A DNA stretch of 11,883 bases from Alphaproteobacteria bacterium (GTDB lineage Bacteria > Pseudomonadota > Alphaproteobacteria > Micropepsales > Micropepsaceae). The position numbers and the translations under genes are program-made. Shown in pieces: positions 7,203-11,883 of the stretch. The notes below the pieces were generated by a model, which worked only from the letters and a program-made list of their open reading frames with translations, was not told the origin of the DNA and searched no databases. Where the stretch lies: positions 1 through 11,883 of the forward strand of contig JAGWRJ010000523.1 of the NCBI GenBank assembly GCA_028869725.1, in the 5' to 3' direction. How positions within the stretch are numbered: the first letter of the stretch is position 1; each line of letters starts with the position of its first letter.

Positions 7203-7538
7203 TCAGACGATGGTTTCGTCGACAAAGCTTCGGCCTTCACGATCCTCGATCTCGACGACCCATAAATCGGGATCGAAGCGCTGCTGCTTCTCGAGAAACG
7301 CGGCTGCAGTCTTCTCGTCGCAAGGCCCGCCAAGGGGACGCATCCAAACGAGCTCGCCTTCTGCACCGGCGCGCGCCTGAGCCAGAAGTGTAGTGGTGCC
7401 GTCCAGGGGAGAAAGCTTGATGATCACCGCACCGGCGTCTTCGGACCCCTTGCGCAGCACATAGCCCGAGGCCCCCGCAACCTCTGCCCTGCGGATCAGC
7501 GCACGTACATAAATTCCAGGTTTCAGTCGTGGCTGCAT
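7203..7538 (-). CDS. DUF1491 family protein
   Basis: 111 residues. The sequence has the layout I recall for the alphaproteobacterial DUF1491 family: an opening PRLKPGIYVRALIRRAEVAG, a central beta-rich part with GAVIIKL and the acidic/aromatic segment ELVWMRPLG, and the ending RFDPDLWVVEIEDREGR near residues 88-104. It is soluble, with no signal peptide. Family function is unknown. Its ATG lies inside the last codons of the upstream PAS_5-type gene (16-nt overlap in another frame), so translation is probably coupled and the two products are probably needed together. Last gene of the proposed kinase-PAS_5-DUF1491 operon. Confidence 0.85.
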   Translation of the reverse strand: MQPRLKPGIYVRALIRRAEVAGASGYVLRKGSEDAGAVIIKLSPLDGTTTLLAQARAGAEGELVWMRPLGGPCDEKTAAAFLEKQQRFDPDLWVVEIEDREGRSFVDETIV

Positions 7539-8077
7539 GACGGTTCGAGGGCGATCAGGTGAAACTCACTTGCCAGCGCCAGGCCCGCGGTACCATCAAC
7601 TCCGAGCCATTCTTCACCCTGTGGGCGCCAGCTCGAATGCACAAGAACCGGTGTAACGCTACCGACGGCCGCAAAGGGCAAAAGCAGCTCCTCGATGATT
7701 TGCGGCCGCCCCTGATCTCGCTCGGGGACCATACGTCTGGCAATGCCGATCGCCCCTTGTGCTACCGCGCTGAACCGGATCAGCCGCTGCCGACGATGTG
7801 CCGGAAGCGTTTTGGCCAGCCAGTCCTGACCGGCAAGCTCGGTACCAAACGCCAGCTGGAATACCGTACCTGCCAAACGGCAGATCACTGCATTACCAAT
7901 AATTACATCGAACAGTGCACAGCCGCGCAACGCCTCCCCGGCATGCACAGGATCAAACGCCGTGTGCGAAGGCACACAACCGCAACGTGCGAGCGTGAGC
8001 CAATAATCAAGCAGATGGCGGTTGCGGATATGAAGGCCGAGCCGCGCTGCTTCCTCGCCCACATGGAGAAGATTCAT
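7523..8077 (-). CDS. PAS_5-type (PAS-like) domain protein
   Basis: 184 residues, soluble. The N-terminal part has the typical pattern of the alphaproteobacterial PAS_5 family: LLDYWLTLARCGCVPSHTAF then DP, followed by a FDVIIGNAVICRLAGTVFQLAFG-like strand/helix segment (about 59-82, where the family shows YRLAGT..-FG), and a C-terminal EELLLPFAAVG (about 131-141). The family is a PAS-like sensory fold of unknown ligand, often a stand-alone protein. The gene starts 53 nt after the DivJ-like kinase on the same strand and its end overlaps DUF1491, which suggests one transcript. A direct part in signalling by the kinase is possible but only inferred from position. Shine-Dalgarno pairing before the ATG is weak. 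A long frame on the opposite strand here is a shadow. Confidence 0.8.
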   Translation of the reverse strand: MNLLHVGEEAARLGLHIRNRHLLDYWLTLARCGCVPSHTAFDPVHAGEALRGCALFDVIIGNAVICRLAGTVFQLAFGTELAGQDWLAKTLPAHRRQRLIRFSAVAQGAIGIARRMVPERDQGRPQIIEELLLPFAAVGSVTPVLVHSSWRPQGEEWLGVDGTAGLALASEFHLIALEPSCSHD

Positions 8078-8130
8078 GGTGCGAACCTAATACAAAGCGC
8101 ACGAGTCGCGCTACTGGTCATTTGGCCAGA

Positions 8131-9858
8131 TCAGGCGGCAGCATCTCTTCGCAGACGCCGGCTGGGCAAACGCTGCACGCCTTCCGGCGCCGGATCCGCA
8201 TGGGGGAGAAGCACCCGAACCGTCGTTCCCACACCGAGTTCCGATTCGATGACGGTCTGACCACCATGCATTGCTGCCAGCGCCTTCACCAGCGCCAGCC
8301 CCAGCCCCGTTCCCTCCTGTGTGCGGACATGCGTGCCTTCGGCCTGCTCGAAGGGGCGTCCCAACCGCGCCAGATCCGCAGCGTCAATGCCGATTCCGGT
8401 GTCGACTACCGCAAGCTCAATCCCGGGAGTAGCCTGGCTCGCGTGCAGCGACACCGAACCGCCGCGCGGCGTAAACTTGACGCCGTTACTTAGCAAGTTG
8501 ACCAGCATCTGTTTGACCGCGCGGCGGTCAGCATGAATGCGATGACAGGCGATGGGAACGTTCATGCACAGCGCCACGCCTTTACGGTCGGCCTGAATCT
8601 TGACGTAGGCGAGGGCCTGGCTCGCGACGTCATCCAACGCAAATTCTTCTTCAGCGAGTTCAAACTTGCCGGCTTCAATCTTGGACATATCCAGCACGCC
8701 GTTGATCAGTTCGAGCAGGTGATTACCTGACTCGTGGATCAGGCGGACATATTCGCTATAGCGCTCCACTCCGACCGGTCCAAAAATTTCCTGGGTCATA
8801 ACCTCCGAAAAGCCGATGATTGCGTTCAGTGGCGTACGCAACTCATGACTCATATTGGCAAGAAATGCTGATTTGGCACGGTTGGCCTGTTCCGCCAGAT
8901 CACGGGCATCTATGAGATCGCGCTCATGCGCCTTGCGGTCGGAAATGTCGCGGGTCACCGCAACAATATCGGCCGCTTCTGCGTTCGTGCGCTGTGCGGG
9001 GCGACAGCGTATCTCCGTCCATAAGAATGAGCCATCGGCGCGCCTCTGCCGCACTTCTGCGGTCGCAGCACGACCAAAGTAGCTCGCCTCGACGAAGGCT
9101 GCTTGCAGGCTCTTCAGATCATCCGGATGGACAAGAGCGGCCGGGGTCACCCCAATCAGCGAGTCAGGAGCGCGCCCCAGGAGATTGCGTGCGGCAGGGC
9201 TGGCAAATCGGATACGTCCGTCCGCAGAGTGCCGGGTAATGAGGTCCATCGCGTTGTCGGCCAAGAACCGATACATCGCGGCTCCTTCGGCAGCCGCCAG
9301 GTCGGCTTCACGCTGGCGATCCTGGGCTGCCGCCGCGATGAAAGCGGCCTGGATGATCGCGGCAAAGGCAGGAGCGGCATAGAGCAACCAGACGGGTAGC
9401 TGGGCAGGTAGCGCCAGGCGCGTCACCGGCAATGCGCCCAGAACCTGAGCCGCTGCAACTGCAACAAGTGCCATCGCGGCAGCAAAGCCAGCGCGCATGA
9501 CCGTGGGCCGGCCGCCAGCCAACGCCGCTTCTGCGGGTACCAGAGTAAGCCAGATTATAAGGGGCGACGTCACCCCACCGGTCAGCGCGGCCAGATAGCC
9601 GATCAGCGCCGCAAAGCCCGTCAGGCTGGCGCTCTCCAGAAGCGAGAGCGGCAGCGCCGAGAAGGCCAGTGCCGCGAAGCAGGACGGCAGCACCAGGCCG
9701 CCAAATACGATCCAGACGGGCAGATCAGGAGGCCCCACCAACACCAGATAGGCCACGGCCAGCAAAAGGCCCGCGCCAGCCTTGATCGCCTGCAGCAAGG
9801 CAAAGCGGCGACGTGCCGGGGCTTCGTCTGGGTGAGCCAGGATGCTCTTTTGGGTCAA
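8131..9858 (-). CDS. DivJ-like membrane sensor histidine kinase (PAS-HisKA-HATPase)
   Basis: 575 residues. The N-terminus (about 20-178) has roughly six hydrophobic helices with short loops, followed by a PAS domain (about 193-308; HPDDLKSL at 244-251, DISDRKAHE at the end). Next come a HisKA domain with phospho-acceptor His338 (NMSHELRTPLNAIIGFSE) and a HATPase domain with N box (about 450-462, NLLSNGVKFT), G1 DTGIGI (486-491) and G2 GTGLGLALVK (516-525). This order, the six-helix start, the PleC/DivJ-type EIFGP..-Y.EY helix and the histidine at 338, the number known for Caulobacter DivJ, all fit DivJ, which acts on DivK and PleD. The start is a TTG: an in-frame TGA at 9883-9885 leaves only TTG or CTG upstream, and the next ATG is codon 121, inside the membrane part. 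First gene of the operon with PAS_5 and DUF1491. DivJ orthology is likely, not proven. Confidence 0.82.
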   Translation of the reverse strand: MTQKSILAHPDEAPARRRFALLQAIKAGAGLLLAVAYLVLVGPPDLPVWIVFGGLVLPSCFAALAFSALPLSLLESASLTGFAALIGYLAALTGGVTSPLIIWLTLVPAEAALAGGRPTVMRAGFAAAMALVAVAAAQVLGALPVTRLALPAQLPVWLLYAAPAFAAIIQAAFIAAAAQDRQREADLAAAEGAAMYRFLADNAMDLITRHSADGRIRFASPAARNLLGRAPDSLIGVTPAALVHPDDLKSLQAAFVEASYFGRAATAEVRQRRADGSFLWTEIRCRPAQRTNAEAADIVAVTRDISDRKAHERDLIDARDLAEQANRAKSAFLANMSHELRTPLNAIIGFSEVMTQEIFGPVGVERYSEYVRLIHESGNHLLELINGVLDMSKIEAGKFELAEEEFALDDVASQALAYVKIQADRKGVALCMNVPIACHRIHADRRAVKQMLVNLLSNGVKFTPRGGSVSLHASQATPGIELAVVDTGIGIDAADLARLGRPFEQAEGTHVRTQEGTGLGLALVKALAAMHGGQTVIESELGVGTTVRVLLPHADPAPEGVQRLPSRRLRRDAAA

Positions 9859-9902
9859 GGTTACCAGCCTGCCTTGATCGTCTCAGAGGATAAACGCGCT
9901 GC

Positions 9903-9952
9903 GATTCGCCGCCGGTAATACTTTCCTCAAGAGCATTAACGAAACTTGAATC
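9903..9952. promoter_or_regulatory. CtrA-box-like and GANTC sites between the two kinases
   Basis: In the 232-nt divergent gap, TTAA (9936-9939), 7 nt, then TGAA (9947-9950) differs by one base from the CtrA consensus TTAA-N7-TTAA. Two GANTC sites, targets of the CcrM methyltransferase in many alphaproteobacteria, flank or overlap it: GATTC (9903-9907) and GAATC (9948-9952). The sites lie about 80 nt upstream of the DivJ-like gene and 140 nt upstream of the second kinase. Such short motifs also occur by chance. Cell-cycle control is an inference. Confidence 0.3.
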
Positions 9953-10090
9953 CCGACGAGACGCATTGGCAATTTCCACATCAATGCGTTCACCACTTGT
10001 TAAGCCTTTTCTCGGAATTCCCCTGCTTTGCCCTCAGTGACAAGTTTTGGACAAGCACTTTATGGCACTGTCTGCGCCAATAGGGACGGT

Positions 10091-11686
10091 ATGGACGTGA
10101 ACCTGGCGCAGTCTCCACGCACGCTCGCCGCTTTGGACGAGATTTCGATAGGCGCAACCGCCTTGCGCCAGGCGCTCGACTGTCTGCGCATCGGCATAAC
10201 GCTCTATGACGACAACGAGCGACTGGCCTACGTCAATCGACACTTTTTCTACTTGTTCCGGCGATTTCCGGACGCAGATCAGCTCATCGGACACAGCTAC
10301 GATGACCTCGTGAGGCTGGAAGTCGAGACGGGGACGACCCGTTTACCGAGCGGCATCAGCGGCCTTGAAGCCTATGTCGCGGCACGGCGAATGCAGCTCT
10401 CCCAGGGCAATTTCATACCGCGCGACATTTCCCTGGACGACGGGCGGATCATCGAAATCAAGATCCGTCGGACCCCCAGCGGCTTTATTGCCCTCTGGGC
10501 CGATGCGACGCAGGCGCGCGAGAGTCACGGACGCCTGGCGAGCGCGGTCGAAATGTCCACCGATGCCTTTGCCTTCTGGGACAATCATGACCGTCTGGTC
10601 ATGTGCAACTCAGGCTTTGCCAGGATCCATGGCCGTAGTGGGGAAAGCGCGCTTCTGGGCATGTCCTATGGGGATCTGCTCGAAGAGCTGCTCGATCGCG
10701 ACCTCATCGAACTTGAGGAAAGCAGAGGCCAGTTCATCGCACGCCGCATGCGTGCGCATCAGGCACCAGCGGGGGCTGTAACCCTGCGCCTCAAGGCAGG
10801 TACTGCCTTTCTGATTCGCGAACGCGCGACACCGGACGGCGGACGGGCAAGTGTTTTTACCGACATAACCGACAGGACGCGGGTGGAAGCGGCGTTTGCA
10901 GAGCAAAGCCATGCGCTCGAACACGCAAACCGCACCCTGGAACGCCAGGATGCGTATCTGTCGGCTTTAGCCCAGCGCCTTGATGACGCAGAGCAGGGTG
11001 CAGCCAATGCCAAGCAGACCTTTCTGCGTACCATGAGCCACGAGCTGAAAACGCCTCTGAATGCCATTATGGGCTTTTCTGATCTATTGCGTGCAAACCC
11101 AGAGCGCGCTTCCTCGGCCCAGATCATTGAATACGCAGATCTCATCCACCGTGCCGGTGGCAATCTGCTGACCATGCTCAACCAGATTCTGGATCTCACC
11201 AAAATCGCTGCTGGCCAGTTCCCGTTGCGGCGGGAGCGGCTCGGCGTAGGTACCCTCTTCGACCAAGTACGCGATATGGTAGGGGACGCGGTGCAGGAAA
11301 AGAATCTCACTGTCACCATTGCATGTCCCAAAGACCTTAGCATCAATGGTGATCATGGCGCACTTTTGAACGCACTCGGACAAGTCGTGCACAATGCGGT
11401 CTCCTTCACCCAGACTGGTGGCAATATAAGGCTCACAGCATCGCAGGATGGCGCCCAGGTCTGTCTGGAAGTCGCCGACAACGGCCCCGGGGTGGCAACC
11501 GAAAGACTGTCGTCTCTCACCAATCCCTTCGAACAAGCAATCGAGGACGGTACCCATCACCATGGCGGGGCCGGGCTTGGGCTGACATTGGTCAAGGCCA
11601 TTGCCGAGCAACATGGCGGGCGCCTGCTCCTGTCCTCGGATCGTGGCAAGGGATTTATCGCGACGCTCCGTCTGCCCGCCGGGTAG
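10091..11686 (+). CDS. Soluble sensor histidine kinase with two PAS domains
   Basis: 531 residues, with no signal peptide or membrane helix. The order is: PAS_7-type domain (about 24-142; ALDCLRIGITLYDDNERLAY), second PAS domain (about 149-260, ending VFTDITDR), coiled coil (about 262-310), HisKA with His317 (TMSHELKTPLNAIMGFSD), then HATPase with N box around Asn435 (VVHNAVSFT), G1 DNGPGV (463-468) and G2 GGAGLGLTLVK (about 492-502). The N box is unusual: H-N-A-V-S-F-T where N-A-[IV]-K-F-T is common, so a usual lysine is serine. The essential asparagine is kept. I chose the ATG at 10091 because AGGGA (10082-10086) precedes it. A TTG at 10028 would add 21 residues. No response regulator is adjacent. 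The HisKA sequence is of the DivJ/PleC type, so DivK-like partners are possible. The signal sensed is unknown. Confidence 0.87.
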   Translation: MDVNLAQSPRTLAALDEISIGATALRQALDCLRIGITLYDDNERLAYVNRHFFYLFRRFPDADQLIGHSYDDLVRLEVETGTTRLPSGISGLEAYVAARRMQLSQGNFIPRDISLDDGRIIEIKIRRTPSGFIALWADATQARESHGRLASAVEMSTDAFAFWDNHDRLVMCNSGFARIHGRSGESALLGMSYGDLLEELLDRDLIELEESRGQFIARRMRAHQAPAGAVTLRLKAGTAFLIRERATPDGGRASVFTDITDRTRVEAAFAEQSHALEHANRTLERQDAYLSALAQRLDDAEQGAANAKQTFLRTMSHELKTPLNAIMGFSDLLRANPERASSAQIIEYADLIHRAGGNLLTMLNQILDLTKIAAGQFPLRRERLGVGTLFDQVRDMVGDAVQEKNLTVTIACPKDLSINGDHGALLNALGQVVHNAVSFTQTGGNIRLTASQDGAQVCLEVADNGPGVATERLSSLTNPFEQAIEDGTHHHGGAGLGLTLVKAIAEQHGGRLLLSSDRGKGFIATLRLPAG

Positions 11687-11883
11687 CAGATCGAGATCCA
11701 ATCGTTTCGCATTGCAACCCCCCACGCCGGTTCCGCCACACCAGGTTCGGTGAAGCGCGGCAGCCCCAGACGGATGACCCACGGGGCCTCGCACCCTGCC
11801 AGGTCTCCTTTCCTGCCTCGGTAGATGGCAGATTCACGTGGCCTGCGGACTTGAAGGGATCCCGGGCCCGGGCTAGAGCAGCA
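11687..11883. other. Non-coding tail after the second kinase
   Basis: No gene is supportable here. A nested imperfect hairpin (GGCAG 11759-11763 with CTGCC 11796-11800; inner GCCCC 11763-11767 with GGGGC 11783-11787), followed by TCTCCTTT, might act as a weak terminator for the kinase. Near the edge, CCCGGGCCCGGG (11861-11872) is a perfect 12-bp palindrome of unknown meaning. Confidence 0.3.

Noticed and set aside
7559..8260. 233-codon plus-strand frame opposite the PAS_5-type gene
   Set aside because: The minus strand has recognised families (PAS_5, the kinase end). This frame crosses two genes and looks like a shadow.
11655..11837. 60-codon minus-strand frame at the right edge
   Set aside because: It overlaps the 3' end of the second kinase, has no recognisable family or good ribosome site, and is rich in Arg/Gly/Trp as expected from a shadow frame.

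Overview
The window is a GC-rich, gene-dense piece of a bacterial chromosome. It is most likely from an alphaproteobacterium, possibly the Caulobacterales/Maricaulales (stalked-bacteria) side. Four things point that way: a cytochrome c maturation block of the cycJKL type followed by a degP/htrA gene, a layout familiar from rhizobia; a DUF1491 gene beside a PAS_5-type gene; a DivJ-like six-helix sensor kinase; and a PAS_7-type soluble kinase. The lineage is inferred from protein families, because no rRNA or other marker is present. I saw no mobile element, CRISPR array, tRNA or rRNA.

Layout. (1) Positions 1-3400, minus strand: ccmE, ccmF and ccmH (cycL) overlap stop-to-start by 4 nt each. After a 153-nt gap with an unusual AT-rich repeat comes the start of a DegP/HtrA protease, cut off by the window edge. 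CcmE/F/H carry heme to apocytochrome c in the periplasm and DegP is an envelope protease, so this half is about envelope and respiratory-chain biogenesis. (2) Positions 3401-3586: a divergent promoter region with a good sigma70-like promoter for ccmE and a plausible one for the opposite gene. (3) Positions 3587-4753, plus: a fold-type III PLP decarboxylase of the ornithine decarboxylase group (polyamine synthesis). (4) Positions 4856-6442, minus: prfC (peptide chain release factor 3), convergent with the decarboxylase, with hairpin-forming repeats in its leader. (5) Positions 6646-7187, plus: two very small predicted single-helix membrane proteins. (6) Positions 7203-9858, minus: a probable three-gene operon of a DivJ-like membrane histidine kinase, a PAS_5-type protein and a DUF1491 protein. 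(7) Positions 10091-11686, plus: a second, soluble histidine kinase with two PAS domains, divergent from the first. The 232-nt gap between the kinases holds a CtrA-box-like sequence and two GANTC sites.

No response regulator lies next to either kinase, so both probably signal to partners encoded elsewhere. The DivK/PleD type is a reasonable guess from the histidine-domain sequence. Most of the window is conserved housekeeping or regulatory content. The least-described parts are the kinase-PAS_5-DUF1491 operon, the two tiny membrane proteins and the prfC leader. I found no clear evidence of a wholly new system.
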